A DNA stretch of 64,000 nucleotides from Zasmidium citrigriseum (GCA_002786025.1 NHNW01000102.1:1-64000), one strand, 5' to 3'; positions 33,290-46,986 are shown, counted from the stretch's first letter. Notes: generated from the sequence alone by a model not told the origin. A program made the numbers and translations.

Positions 33290-34700
33290 GGTGATGTTCG
33301 TCAACAATATTGAGACTTCGGTGATTTCTTGATGTCTCAACGAGATCTAAAAAGCCGAAACCAAAGATGTGTCGTCAGGAATGTAGATTACTTCTCCACA
33401 AAGCAAACCCCAGTCCGTGCCCGCCACCTATATACGCCGCCCATTGTTTGTCAAACAAAGCAGGATACCACGCGCACAGCCTTGGCGTGTGGCAGAGTCC
33501 ATGACGTGGGCATCGTCATGCGGCCATCTTGGCGGGCTTGAAGATTCCAAAGTTGCAGAGCTCGAACGGCACGGCCAAAGTATGCCGGCTTGCGTGAGGC
33601 TGAGCATGCGGAGAGATCTCCTCGGCCTACGAAATGCCCATTGTGTGTGGCTGGTGGCGAACTGTCAAGTGGCATGCCGCTGGTTGTGATCGACGCTAGT
33701 AAAGCGGTTGCTTTGATGGCGAGATCTCCAATTTGCAATGGTAGAAGAATCGAAGCAGTCAGACTCGACTCGCACAGTCACTCGTGGGTCGACTTGAGAG
33801 AATGCCCAGATAACTCCAGGCTTCGATCATCCATGCCATGACGCCGCCGCCGATGAAAAAGCATGGAGAGAGACAAGTGAAGTCTGCCTCCGAATGAAGA
33901 AGGATGTCGTCATGGCTGTTTGGAGGAAAGTTCAGGCACGACCGAGATTTGATTGGTCGACTGGATGAATCCTTCCGCGCAGGAACATTAGGAAGAGCTC
34001 CTCAGTGCGATTGCAACCTCATCTCATCCATCTCCTTCTCTGGGCCTCTTTCTCAATGTCCCGTGGCCGTGCTGGATTGATGCAGATACAACAAGGCCGC
34101 GGAGATGCTTGGCTGCAAGGCTGAGCACCTTGGAGAAACCAGCTTCTCCAGGAGTGGCAAACTTCTCCTTTCACCGAGATCCCCATCGAGCAAACTTGAT
34201 TATACATCAACATGGCCGTCGTTGCGAACGCCAGCTCCATGAGAAGAGCCGATCGCATGCTTCTATGTCCAAGATGCTTCATGAGAGAAGATGTCGGCGA
34301 CAGTTTCGAACACCCTCAACCCGGACTGGCGCATGGTAGTTTGAGAGGTCGATAATATGGCCTCAACGCCTCTCTCCGTCGTTGATGTGTCGAACAGGAA
34401 CTCAGTGCTGTCCCCAGAGGCTTGGTCGCTGGACTAGACGGCGGAGAACAGGCGGCAGCTCGCCTTTTCCGGCCAATGCGGCGTCCAGCCCTACACTTTG
34501 GCAGTGTCCGTCCAAGAAAAGCATGCGTTCCTGCTGATGCGGGATGAACCTGATGCTACAGAAGATACGATCTTCAGATACGGTCTGGGCTTCATGACTC
34601 TCATGTATTACCGTTTGACAAACTCCGTGCCCACCTGCGGCAGGAGCCGCTAAGCCGCGATCCCAACTTCACACGCGTTTTTCATAGTATATTTGGGATT
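33290..34700. other. Gene-poor border region
   Basis: 1.4 kb of normal composition between the last gene and the repeat block. It holds the RCR-type promoter. Frames 33597-33841 (+), 34019-34282 (-) and others lack domains. RIP signature starts abruptly between about 34690 and 34755. No RNA gene or repeat seen. Confidence 0.5.
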
Positions 34701-35944
34701 CACGCGTTCTTTCTCCCACCCTATACTACTATCTGTACTCTTAGTGTTGTTTATAGTTAGTAGCGATACTATAATACGCTCTACTACTACCTAGGCGGCT
34801 CTAGCTACCTTACGGATAACTCGCTATACTATTAAAGACTCTTAGAAGATAAAAGATAATAAGGCTACTACTAATACTACTACTACTACTAGTAATAGTA
34901 AAAGGAAGTCGATAGACGCTCTAGATACTAGGCTATCTAAGGGGAAGAAGAAGGCTAAGAAGTAGTCGTTAAAGAAGTAAAGTAAGTAGCTAGTTATTAA
35001 CGAAGAGGATAAAGAGCTTAATAATTAATTACTCGACGAATCTATAGGTCTATAACGGCGTAAAGATAATAGAGGCAAAAGGTAAGGTACTAATTACTAT
35101 AAAGGCGATTCTAGCTCTTTACTACCCCCTTTACTATTACTACTACTACTAGATATAGTCGATTTTACGTATTACTATTAGATACGGATTATAACGGGTA
35201 AGAAGGATCTCTACTCGAAAGGTATACCTATTATAAAGCGTAGCGAGGGTAGTACTCGGAAAGATAACTTTATAGATTAGGTAGACGAGTAGTTTTACGT
35301 AGAGGACTATAATAAGTAATATAAGGTTAAAACTTATAGATATACTACTTTCTATAAAGGGTAGCCTTAATAGTAATAGTTTATATCTATAGCTCGCCGC
35401 GAAGACGAGTATATTAACGTCTTCTAAGCCTACTTAGAGGTACTAGCCTAGTACTATAAGAATAATAAGAAAGGACTATATATTAAGGTAGCTAGCTTAG
35501 TAACTAAGAAGGTACTAGATAAGCTAGAAACTAATACTTTATAGCTATAAAATAATAGCTCTTAGTCTTAACGGTCGTCTTAATAGCCGTCTTAACGACC
35601 TACTACTATAACTCGATAACTCGAGGAGCTCTACTATACCTACTAAAGTTAATAAACTAATACTCCTACTAGATAGCGCTAGTTACTAGTTAATAAAGAC
35701 TCCTTTAATAACTTTCTAGATAAAGAAGATAGTAGTAACGTTTATACGTCTAGAAAAGTAAAAGTGCGAGTAGTACGAGTAATACGAGTAGTACGAGTTT
35801 AAGCGAGTTAAAGCGAGTAGCTCGCGTTACTCGCGTAGCTCGCGACTACTCGCGAATACTCGCGGACGCTTAGTAGAACTCGTATACGCTCGCGGACTAA
35901 TTAATCTCTAACTCTATTAAAAAATTATATAAGTTAAATCTAAT

Positions 35945-36300
35945 AGTAAAAAGAGAGTATTAATATTAGCGTCGCTATTTAGGCTAGACGTTATAACGTA
36001 CCTCGTAGCGCTAACCTAACTACCTTATAGAGTATATTAGTATTAACGAGCGAGGCCGCTAGTACGTCTAATTAGATAGTTACTCGATTATTTATATATA
36101 TAGAGGTCTATAGAAGTAATAGGAAGGATAAAATAAGTAGTAAAAAGAGAGTAATATTAGATACTACTTTATAGGCTAGGATATTATATTATACCTCGTA
36201 GCGCTAACCTAACTACCCTATAGAGTATATTAGTATTAACGAGCGAGGGCGCCTCCTATTAGTAGATAGTTACTCGACTACTTATATATATAGCTATTAG
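35945..36300. repeat. Tandem duplication, period about 193 bp
   Basis: AGTAAAAAGAGAGTA recurs at 35945 and 36139. The stretch starting CCTCGTAGCGCTAACCTAAC recurs at 36001 and 36194 and runs on to TTACTCGA and TTATATATATAG in both. Differences are mostly transitions, as expected from RIP after duplication. Confidence 0.75.
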
Positions 36301-37712
36301 TATTAGAGATTTAAAGGGCTACCGTTTCGACGAAGGCTAGCTAACGAATAAAATAAACGATTAGGGATATAACGTCGTAGTTTAATTAGATATTAATCGT
36401 TAGACACCCTAGCTTTACTATAATAAGTAGGCTATTACTTCGTTAAAAAGGAAGTCCCTTAACGCTACTAAAAGAGCTTAGTTTACTTAAGTAGTACTTT
36501 AGCTAAGTAGTCTAAAAAAAAGGCTATTAATTAGATATAAGTAGGCTACTATCCGTACTATATCGTATTAATAATAGTATAGATAGCCTAGTAATTACGG
36601 GCTATTATAATCCGGTAGAATAGACTTATACTATAGTATAGGCCTAGACGCTATATAGCCTATTTTAAAAGTACGTATCTATACTATTAGATTATAATTA
36701 ACCGCGATAACTAGGCTATCTACGCCGTTATCGATATAATAAAGTACTAGTAGTAGCCTACTTATACCTAATTAGAGAGTAATATATTTAAATCGATTTT
36801 ATACTATAAATAGTAGCTACTCTATTATAAAAAGAAGTCCTTCTATAGTATAAAAGTATAAAAAAAGCGAGGTAGACTAGGTTAAAGAAGCGTATATTAA
36901 AGGACGTAGTAGGCCTATCTACCCTATAGGGTATAACTATACTATAGCTACGCCTATTTAACGCTACTCTATCGCCTATTTAGCGTATTATAATTAGTAA
37001 AAGGGAGGGCGATATACTTATTTATAGAGGTATAATAGCGTATCTATTAAGGTAAAATAATAGAGGTATAGGGGAGTATAAAATTAAAGGCGTATAATAA
37101 TCGTTTATCGTATCGTTTATAGCCTCGTTAATATCTCTCTTAACGGAGTAAAAAGAGAAAGCCTAGACCTCCTATAGCGCTAATACTTAAGCTTATACCT
37201 CCTTTTCCCCTATACTAGAAACGCTATATTAGGGCGGTTTAGCTATATACCTTTACCCTATATACTATTCGCCTAGTATAGGGTAGTAATCCTCCTAATT
37301 AGTTAATATAGATTTCGCCTTATATAAGTAATATACTTAAGGGCGTCTCTCGTCCTTTCCTCTTTATCTACCTTAGTATAAATACTATAAGTATACTACG
37401 TAATAGCTATATACTCGTATAGATACCTATCGCTTAGTAATCTCTAATACTACGCGATATCTACTACTACTTTCCTACTAGCCGTCGCTACTATAAAGGT
37501 TAATATTAAAGGCTATAAGGCCATCGCCGAGTAGAAGTAGAACTTACTAAACGGCTATAACGACCTCTATAGTATCTATTATATCTAGTTCGAGTCTACT
37601 TACTCTAAGTATAAGTACCTAGGCTAGGATAGCTAGCGCGGCGAGCCTACGGCTAGAACTATTCGTATTCTAGAGTAGATTGTCTAGCCTTTAGCGATAG
37701 TAAATCCGTCCG

Positions 37713-37743
37713 CGACTCGCGATAGTAGTATAGTCGCGAGTCG
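37713..37743. repeat. CG-rich inverted repeat
   Basis: CGACTCGCGA (37713-37722) and TCGCGAGTCG (37734-37743) are exact inverse copies with 11 nt between. It lies in old RIP-saturated DNA. CpG sites survive RIP better than CpA, so such cores can persist. Confidence 0.7.
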
Positions 37744-40126
37744 TAAGCTACGAGTCGTAGATAGGTAGGCCTATTTCTACCTCTTACGCTTATACGATAC
37801 TATATCTTTTATAATATCCTCTTCCTACGACGTATTCTATAGTTAGTTATATATTTCGAAGTCTACTATATTATTAATAAACTTGTTACTATCGGGTTTA
37901 CCTTCGTCTACTAGTACTACGTAGATACTATATTAAACGTAAGAGAGCTTATAGATTCGTCTATCTCGAAGGTAGCCTTTAGCTAGAGTAAAAGGTATAT
38001 ATTAAACGACCGTTATACTATATATAGCGTTAGTAGTATCGTCTTTAGTTTTCGGTTTATATAGCTCTACGAAGATACCTATATATATTAGTCTTTCTTA
38101 GAGCTTAGAGTACGCTCGTAGTATACGGTTAGCGTCGTTATCCGAATATATAGTCTCGTCTATTTAGTCTTTAACCGTAATCGCTATCTTTACCTACGCT
38201 AGTAGTATACTATTAAATACTACGTCTAGTCTACTCGCTCCTTAACCCTATACGTACTTATATACCTATACCTAGTCGTACCTCTCGTTCCCCTTAATAC
38301 CCTATTAACGTAGAGAATATCGGATTATATCTTACTCCGTAGTATTAGGATTTATTTACGACTTCCCTATTCGTTTCTAGTAGCGTATAGATATATAGAA
38401 TATAATATATAGGTCTAATACCTAGCTATCGTCTATTATAATAGTATTAGGGTCTCTAGCGTTAGGTTACGCTAATAGATCTCTATTACGAGGCTAGTTA
38501 TCGAGTATAAACGCGGTAACGGCCTACTAGAAGTATCTACCTAATAGTTTAGGTAGTTTGTCTTCTACCTCGGCTACTATTTACTATTTATTACCCTTAT
38601 AGTCTTAGCCTCGTCTCGTTTTAGACTACGGCTATCTAAAGAAGTCTAGTATATCTATAGGTTAGGTTATTAAATTAGGCTTATCTAATTTAAGTAGTTC
38701 CTCTATAGTAGTCGGGGTACGAAATATATAGCCTTTATCTAGTCTAGAAAGTATATTTAATAGTCGTTTATTATAATCTATAATTTAATCCTCCTAACCG
38801 AGTTCCTTATTTATTAGCTTAAACGGATCCTTAATTACTATAATATAGTTATACTCGAAAGGACTAGTATCTAATCTAGTAGCTATACTAAATATCTTAA
38901 TCGTATCTACGTAGTATATTATACTATAGAACTTAGGGAAGTTAAAGTAGCCTTCGCGATCTTCGTCCTTTAGGTAGAATAGTACGAATATATCCTTAAA
39001 GTAGTTTATACGGTATAGGGCGAGCTTTATATATCGTAAGGTATCGTTATTATAACTATAGTATATCGCGAGAATAATAAAGTCTACGAGTAATCGTATA
39101 AACTTAATAGTATCGAACTATCTAATCTTAGCGAGTAGTAGTATAAATACTAGGAGAAACTACTATAGGAGACTTTTCTACTCCTTACCTATCTACTACG
39201 TTATCTTATTAAAATATCTAAATACTTTTAAGCTATAGTATAGTCGTATCGCTACGAACCGTTAGTCGATAATATCGTTAACGGTATTAGGTAGGGTATA
39301 GTTAGCGCCCTTCTTAGGCGTAGTATTACCCTTAGTCTAGAGCTATCGTTTAATTCGTTTTATCTTAGAGGTTAGTATCTTCGCCTTTAATATAGCCTTC
39401 GTCTATTTTAGGGTATATATTAGTACGCCTTTAAGTAACTAATATAAAATATCGACGACTAGTAACTTATAGATATTTACTAGGGGGAAGATCGAAGTCT
39501 ATAGCTCTATATCGTATACTTCCTATATACTCTTAGCGCTAGTAGACCCCTATTACGAGCGTTAGCGCTCTTTTTAAGCGTCTATTACCTTTATAGTTCG
39601 CTAGGGTACTACTATATTTAAGTCTTAACGCTCGTCTAGGTATATAAGGTAGAGTAGATAATAATCTCGTACCTTTATACTAGTTATCTTAACTTACTCT
39701 TCGTAATCGATAGATAATACTACTACGATTAGGAAGTAGCGTCTAGTTATACTATCCGCGTATATAATATCTATCCCCTCGCTAGTTCCGAGCTTACGTA
39801 TTAGTTCGAATATCGTTCGTATATAGTTATATAGTAGCTATATCCGCGCCTCTACGCTACTATCCTTTACGATAGGTAGTTAAGCTACTAGTAGATTAGC
39901 TAGCCTTATATTAGCGTTCTAGATATACTTAGGTAGATTTCTAATCGTTATATATACTAGATACGAGGTAAGGTTACCTTAATAATTCGTAACCTATATT
40001 TTATTACTCGCGATAATAACTAGTACGATTATCGCTCTATCTACGCTAACTTTAGTCTAAGTCTTCTACTACTATAAACTAGAAGCTATCTCGCTATATA
40101 TTCGAGAGCCGCTTTCTCGTAAGATT

Positions 40127-41131
40127 ATCTTATATAGTATATATATTAGTTCTTATTTAAAACCGCCGTAACCTAATAGGAACTTTACGATTACTAGAGG
40201 GTATTAATATCTAATAGTAAACGTAGTTACTAATAAGCTACTCCTAGAGTTTAGTACTATAACGTTAGCCTTATACTACTTATCTACTTCTTCTACGAGC
40301 GGATCGCCTATAGCCTCGATCTTATCCTTAAGCTCTACTAGGTTTAACTAACTTAGCCGTTTATATAATAGATATAATCGCGGGTCGCTTAGTAGGCGGG
40401 ATATAGCCTTACTCGATATATACTCTTAAAGTAGCTAATTAACGAAAGCGATATCGAAATCGGACTTAAATATATCTACGTTTAGAGGCTTAGTTATCTA
40501 CCGCTTACTACCTATTATTAGCGAAGTAGCTAGTCTATAGAGAAAAGGTATACCTATATTAGTAACGGTATACCTACCTTTATAGCTTTCTCTTCTTCGA
40601 ATATATAAATATTATAATTACTTAGATCNATCTTATACGGTATATATATTAGTTCTTATTTAAAACCGCCGTAACCTAATAGGAACTTTACGATTACTAG
40701 AGGGTATTAATATCTAATAGTAAACGTAGTTACTAATAAGCTACTCCTAGAGTTTAGTACTATAACGTTAGCCTTATACTACTTACCTACTTCTTTCGCG
40801 AGCGGATCGCCTATAGCCTCGATCTTGTCCTTAAGCTCTACTAGGTTTAACTAACTTAGCCGTTAATATAATAGATATAGTCGTAAGTCGCTTAGTAGGC
40901 GGGATATAGCCTTACTCGATATACGCTCTTAAAGTAGCTAATTAACGAAAGCGATATCGAAATTAGACTTAAATATATCTACGTTTAGAGGCTTAGTCGT
41001 CTACCGCTTACTACCTATTATTAGTAAAGTAGCTAGTCTATAGAGAAAAGATATACCTATATTAGTAATAGTATACCTACCTTTATAGCTTTCTCTTCTT
41101 CGAACGTACGAATATTATAATTACTTAGATC
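40127..41131. repeat. 503-bp tandem duplication joined at an ambiguous base
   Basis: Copy 1 is 40127-40628 and copy 2 is 40630-41131, separated by the only N in the window (40629). The differences I read by eye are transitions (for example TATAGT against TACGGT). It is either a duplication older than the RIP or an artefact of two contig ends joined without collapsing an overlap. Confidence 0.8.
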
Positions 41132-42903
41132 GCTTATAGTAGAGAGTCGTCCTTTACTAGCTCTAATAGATACCTAAGACGTTAAGTCGCTAGTATCCGT
41201 ATTCTCGTAATCTTTATCTAATATATATATAATCTTATCTAGTACTATCCTCTTCGGCTACTCTACTATTATCTATATATTCTCTATCGCCGTAGCTAAC
41301 TCTTCTTCTACGAGGCCTATAGCCTTATCGTATAATTACTCTCTTAACGGTTTAGGAGTATATTACTCGATTAGTATATTATATCTACGATTATTATAAG
41401 TATATATAATAACCTAGCCGTCGTCGATCGCCCTTCGTTAAGATAGTCGCTATAGACGATAAGACGCGCGTTTTTGTTTATTTAGCTCTTTATATATTAG
41501 GATATACTATCGTTACCCTTCGATATAATTAAAGACTCTATTATAGCCTATATATACTATTAGTTAAGATAGTATAGTAAATAGCGACGCTAGCGAGTAT
41601 ATAGTAGTAGTTAGGCCGTATAATATAAGAGATTAAAGAACTAGTTTCTACTTCTAACCCGCGACGCGCGATACGTAATCTTCGTACTAATACGATCCGC
41701 GACCTACGACTCGCGGCTTAGCGAGTATCTCGATACTATTATAAATACGCGACTATCGCGGATACGTAATACGGTTCTCGCGGGTCGTAGGTAGCGATAA
41801 TAAGTAAGGTAGAAGTCGCGGTACTATATTAAATATATAGAGGACTTATAATAACTTAGGCTATTACTTTACGACTTTTATTATAGTAGTACTACGTCTA
41901 TACGTTCGCTATTCTATTATATCTATAATATTACCCTCTACTATACTAGCTACTATCGCTATATTAGTATCCTCGATCGCTAATATCTTACTAATCTTAA
42001 ACTAATCTACTACTCTAATTATCTATATACTCTTAGTATTACGAGCGGGCTATAAAGGGTAATAATATTATAGCCGCTTATATATTATAACCTCCTTTTC
42101 GTTCGACTTAGCGCGGTCGAGTAATACGAGTATATTAGTAGCTAGGAAGAAGTTACCGTAGTCTATACTACTAGCGTTTACGATAAGAAGAAATAGTTTA
42201 TCTTTATAGCCCTTCGTAATCGAATATATTATATTAAATTCTTCGAGGGCGCTGTTATTACGCTCTACTAGTTCTCTATTTATAATTATAGTAAGACTCG
42301 TCTATTATAGTTAGAGCTCTAGAAATTGTTTTAATCTAGCTACGCCTTAAAACACCTATAATAGTATTATTGCGTTAACTAGATTATTAGCGACGAATAC
42401 GATCTTCTTTAGGTATCTAAGGGCGTTTAGTTAAGAGCGAGCTTATTAGTAGATATCGAGTAGGAGCTATACTATCCTACTCCGCTATATCTTAGGTAAG
42501 ACGAGTCTAGCGAGGATACTATATTTAGAGTATATATTAGTTAATATCCTCGTAGTATAATTTCCTAGCTCTTCGTCTAACTATTAATTATCTATACGCT
42601 ACGCTTCGAGCTCTAGCTATAGTTAGGCGATATTTTATTTACGGACGAGATTATTAGCTCTAAGGCGTCGATCGCCTATCGTATCTCGCTACTATAATCG
42701 CTTTATAGGCTCGTCTATATATATACTAAATCGGACGCTTAAATTAAAGTAGAAGTTAGTAGGGAACTCTATATAGGCTATATCCTAGCGGGTATAAGCT
42801 AGATCCTAGACGTCTATTACTACTATACGGATAACGATACTTCGAAGCTATTAAGTAAGTAGGCTAAGGTAGCGCTAGGCCTTAGTAGCGGCTACTAAGC
42901 TAG

Positions 42904-43261
42904 TATAACCCGGCGCCCATAGACCAACCCACCTACAGTCGCCAAGTAGGTAATAGAGCTAAAGAGGGGTCATAGGCGATAGATCTTAATAGAGGGTGTA
43001 ACATAGCTCCATTAGTAGGTTCGGATGTACAGAGGTATTCGTGTATGTAGAGGTGCTTCTAGAGGAAGCTATGAAAGAAGAGAAGAAGTTTAGTGTATAG
43101 GATTTTACTATATCTATCTGTGTAGCATAATGTATAAGAAGCTAGTCGTGTGTATGTAAAGCAGGTGTCGTAATAATAATAAAGGTGCTCGCAGCTCGGA
43201 GGTTGAAGGTAGGCGCTAACAGCCTCGGCATTTGCCGCGCAAGCCAGCTAGCTAGCCTATA
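42904..43261 (-). repeat. 3' LTR (358 bp)
   Basis: Same length as the 5' LTR and alignable without gaps. It is directly preceded on the minus strand by a polypurine tract (43262-43274). Confidence 0.92.
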
Positions 43262-43274
43262 TTCCCTCCCTTGC
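43262..43274 (-). promoter_or_regulatory. Polypurine tract
   Basis: The minus strand reads GCAAGGGAGGGAA directly against the 3' LTR, the normal primer site for plus-strand DNA synthesis. It fixes both the element's orientation and the LTR edge. Confidence 0.8.
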
Positions 43275-43385
43275 TATAAGTCTAACCCGTAGACTCACAC
43301 CTTCATGCCTAGAAATTAAACGCAATCTATTATAGAACAAAGGAAAACATTAGTTAGAAGCCTTAACCTATAGCACTATCTATAG

Positions 43386-43412
43386 CGTTTACACCCTAGC
43401 GGGGTGCGAACG
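43386..43412. repeat. Inter-ORF palindrome 1
   Basis: CGTTTACACCC, TAGCG, GGGTGCGAACG. Lies after ORF6 and before the polypurine tract. The left arm differs from the intact arm by two transitions. Confidence 0.8.
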
Positions 43413-43421
43413 ACAAAGAGC

Positions 43422-46400
43422 TTACTCTAGCACATTCCCGTCCTTATCCACAGCTATACTATCGTCGTTAATAAAATTGCCTTCTAAGATAGACAACTCC
43501 TCGCCTTCTAGGAGTTTAGGAATAGGTGCCTCGAAAGCAGACGGTAACCTACTAAAGTCCCTATTATTGTTAAAGTAGGAGTTATTGCCGAAGGCCTTCT
43601 TCTCTATTCCCTGAACGACCGCCCACTTCTTATAGAATTCGTTCGCGGCCGCAGTACGATACTTACGGAGCTAGATTAACTACCTAGAGTTAGCGTTGTT
43701 CGGTCTAGCGTTATAGTGCTCCTATAACATGCGGCACATCTTATACTAGTTATTAATAACTATTAGATCGGACTACCGACGCTAAGCAATTAACGCATCC
43801 CTAATAGGCCAAGTTGAATCTATCTTAATCGTAGCCGGAAAGCGGAAGGGGATCTTGCCGAAGATGTTAGCGAATCTAGAAGGTGTTGCCTTTAGAGCTA
43901 CGAGATCGCGGTAAGACGCATTTAGATTAGTCCAGCTACTACTACCGGGAATCTTAAGTGCTTCTCCCTAAGGGTCCACCTTAACAAGCTAGGGGAACAA
44001 GTTAATTCGCTCCTTAGTTTGCTTTTAGGCACCGTGTAGCAAAGAAGGCATGGAAATTCGAACATCGAGCTTGCCGCATGGAACAGGCTTCTAGTTAGTG
44101 TCGTACTTCTTGGCGTCTTCAGGTGTCTACATCTTCTTATCGATAGTTTCGATCTTAGCTTTAGATTGTAGTTCTCGGCGGTCCTTAAGTAACTTCACCC
44201 AAGGATCCTACTTCTTACGCTTATACATACTAGGAATAATAATGGTGTAGTTACTAGCATCTTCGGCTAGAAGAGTAAGCGAGCCCTATATTATATTCTG
44301 CCTACCCTTAGGCGTGTATATACGCTCGATATTAAAGTCCAAGTAGCGGAAGGCTTGAGCTCCCATATTGCTCTCCTTAGTACTACTAGCCCTATGTTAA
44401 TCCTTAATATAGTAGGAGTATAACATAAGGGTGGGGCAAGAGTCCGGGCGTAGTAGTATATAGAGGAGGTAGTAGATAGGGTTAGTCCTTATTAACTACT
44501 AAATCAATCCGTGAACTATAGTGCGTCCCTATCCTAGGTTGTGCTTCTCTCGAATCAAGCGCTAGTACTATCGATACATCCGCACCTTATCTATAGCAAC
44601 ATTATAGATTATGTTCCTAGCTAAGGCTAGATTGTTTCTAGGGTTCTTAGCGTAGAAGGGACTCTCCTACTAGTTAAAGAGGCCTTTTAAGGTAAGGTTG
44701 CCGTTCTTCTCCTAGTTGTCCTTACTTAGTTCGCCTACTACATACGATATAGCTAGGGCTAAGTTTGGAAAAGGAATCTTCCAGCTCGTAGGCATGTTAT
44801 ATGTTTAGGCTATAAAGCGATAGGGACCGAGGGCATTGAAAGGGACGTTAGGGCGGTAAAGTGCATCGAACTAGTTAGGGTTCTAGCGGCGGAACCTATT
44901 AAGATTGTCTTTAGTAGTAACTATAGCTCTAACCTTACTTGTTAAAGCGGCGTAGTTACCTTGTCGGTTCAGCATTCCTAGGATTCTGCTTATGAACAGT
45001 CGTAAGTAATCGTAGTAGAGCGGGCTCGTGTGTTAGCGCTTGCCGTTCTCGTTATAATCCTTAAGATACTGCCGGACTTAATTATTAGTAAACTTCGGCT
45101 TGTTCTTGTTAGTATAATCAATCTAAGCGATTAGGGTAGCATCCACGAATCCTAGGCACTTGTTACAGATCTAAGACTTCTTATTATTAGGTAGTAATGT
45201 GCCGCTATAATTAGATGCTGTAGGGGAGTTGCCGAAGGTGCTAGAGGTAGGACGAGAGAAGTTGCTAGAGCTAGATCGGGGAAGGTTTCCTGATCTAGTG
45301 CGAGGAAGACCGGAGTTAGTTTGGCTATAGCTACCGGAGCGAGGAGGAGTAGGTAATTGTTACGTAGGCGTGACTTGGCTAGAAGTAGGGTTACTTTTCG
45401 GACGGTTGGGCAAGGCATTAGATACAGAGCGCTAGTAACTAGGCCGAGGAGGATTCTAACCCTGTCCTAAGTTTAAAGGCGGTAGCTTTGTACAAGGGCG
45501 TAGGTTTCTAGCAGGACCTTATTAAGGTAGAGCGGCTTTCTCCTAGATTAAAGGAGGAGCAGGGTTAGTATTAGTTCGAGGACGGCCGCTAGTAGGAGGA
45601 GGTCCTCGCTACTTGCTCTAATTTAAGGAGCTAGCATTAGGTGCGGGTGTCTATAACTCTTCCCGGACACGAGGATCGACTAAGTAAAGGAACTAATCTT
45701 CCGAGTATAGTCCGAGGTTGTTCTTCGTTAGCTAGTCTTACACTTCCGCTAAGTTAAGATCGATAGCATCAATAAGATGCTTCTTCTTGCCATTGTCGAT
45801 AGCATCCAGATTAGTCTACTCGACCCGATAGTTGTTGCTTAGGCTACCCTTGCCTTTACGATCCATAAGTCTCTAAATAAAGGCCTTGCTAATACGAGAA
45901 GCGACTGCCTTCCAATCCTTATAACTAAGGATAAAGGTAGTAAATTCCTTCTATCGTTAAGGCGGTACGCTAATATCGAGGAAGAACTATATAAAGTAAC
46001 GCTTAAGGGGCAAAGATAGCTAGGAAGCTATAGCCTTCCTTAATGCTATATACCGATTACGAGCCTTTTCTCCCTATATTAATGCTTTGTCTAGCGCCTC
46101 ATATTTGCGACGATTAGGCGCTACATTAGCAGCTTTCTTAACACGGTCTACTATTTCTAGCATACCGATAGACCGCCCCTCGATAAAGTAGTTAGTATAT
46201 ACGTAGATAAAGTTAGTAAAGTTAGTCTTGTTCTCGTCGCTTAGAGTCTTAAGGAAGTCGCTAAGCTGATCCAAGTTCTTATTAAGTACGCTTAGGGAGT
46301 CGTCGGTAACTAAGGGGAATTAGCGGTCGCGGAAGTCTCTAATATAGTCTATAGACCTAAGGAGTTGCGATACCTTAAGCTCTCCTAGCTTTACGAGACT

Positions 46401-46640
46401 GTTAGCTAGATTAGAGCTAGTTAGTACGGCGGGCATTAGCGCTCTGCCTCTAGAGCGCGCTATAGTGTCGGAGTAGGCAGAAGGTAATAGGGTTATCGGT
46501 AGGTATTCGGTAAAGTCGGTAAGGGTAGAACTATTAATAGAGGAAGAGCTCGAAGAAGTCGGAAGGTTCGAGGTGCTAAAGGCGGTAGTATTGTCGGTGT
46601 TGTTAAAGTTAAGAGGTTAGCGGAACAGAAAGGGGCTTAA
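43422..46640 (-). pseudogene. Accessory ORF6 of the Gypsy element (large, unrecognised)
   Basis: About 1,000 residues can be followed with only RIP-type stops. First a Ser/Thr-rich leader, then from ATG 46436 MPAVLTSSNLANSLVKLGEL and a helical part (DQLSDFLKTLSDENKTNFTN, IVDRVKKAANVAPNRRKYEA). A long Pro/Ser/Asn-rich linker (about 45600-45200) follows, ending in a Cys pair CNKCLGFVDATLIA, and then a folded-looking C-terminal 580 residues with ALTSKVRAIVTTKDNLNRFR, YNMPTSWKIPFPNLALAISY and KLLEGEELSILEGNFINDD. It stops at 43422-43424, ten bases before palindrome 1. I do not recognise it. A structural or nucleic-acid-binding role is only a guess from the linker. Confidence 0.55.
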
Positions 46641-46959
46641 GTACCTACAGCGGTAGCCGGCTTTACGGGCTGAGCCGCTATAGTTATACGCGGCATCTTT
46701 AGCAAACTGTAAATATTTGCGCTTCTAAATTACTCGTGCAGGTTCCACGTGTTCTAATACCTCGTAACTAGTTAGCTATACTACAACACGTACTATATAT
46801 AGCAGTTAATTAGATAGCGGTATATCGAGAGCTAGCATCGTGAATCCGGAAGCGAAGGGGTCTAGTTCGGTTCTTAAGAGAGATAGGCGATAGTAGCATC
46901 GTCCTCGTATATATGCGTAGCTTATAGAGTCGCATAGGTGGCTAGGTAGGGCGGTTAGG

Positions 46960-46986
46960 CGTTCGCACCCTAGCGGAATACGATCG
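46960..46986. repeat. Inter-ORF palindrome 2
   Basis: The left arm CGTTCGCACCC is intact; the right arm GAATACGATCG is altered and followed by TGAAAGTAAC, as in palindrome 4. Between ORF5 and ORF6. Confidence 0.75.

Larger units (their letters stand above)
34700..42903. repeat. Old RIP-saturated repeat block, left part
   Basis: 8.2 kb with almost no CpA or TpG but plenty of CpG, meaning RIP has run close to completion. It joins the sequence at 60121-64000 if the Gypsy element is removed. No protein can be read. Inside are a roughly 193-bp tandem duplication (35945-36300), a 503-bp duplication with an N (40127-41131), and CG-rich clusters near 35781-35880, 37707-37765 and 41660-41805. The original element type is unknown; length and layout would allow a large retroelement. 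Confidence 0.75.

Noticed and set aside
1028..34700. Starship giant element carrying the gene island
   Set aside because: No DUF3435 tyrosine recombinase captain and no matching flanking repeats were seen.
45152..45418. Leu-rich open frame
   Set aside because: Shadow of the Pro/Ser/Asn-rich linker of ORF6, which is readable in the neighbouring frame with RIP-type stops.
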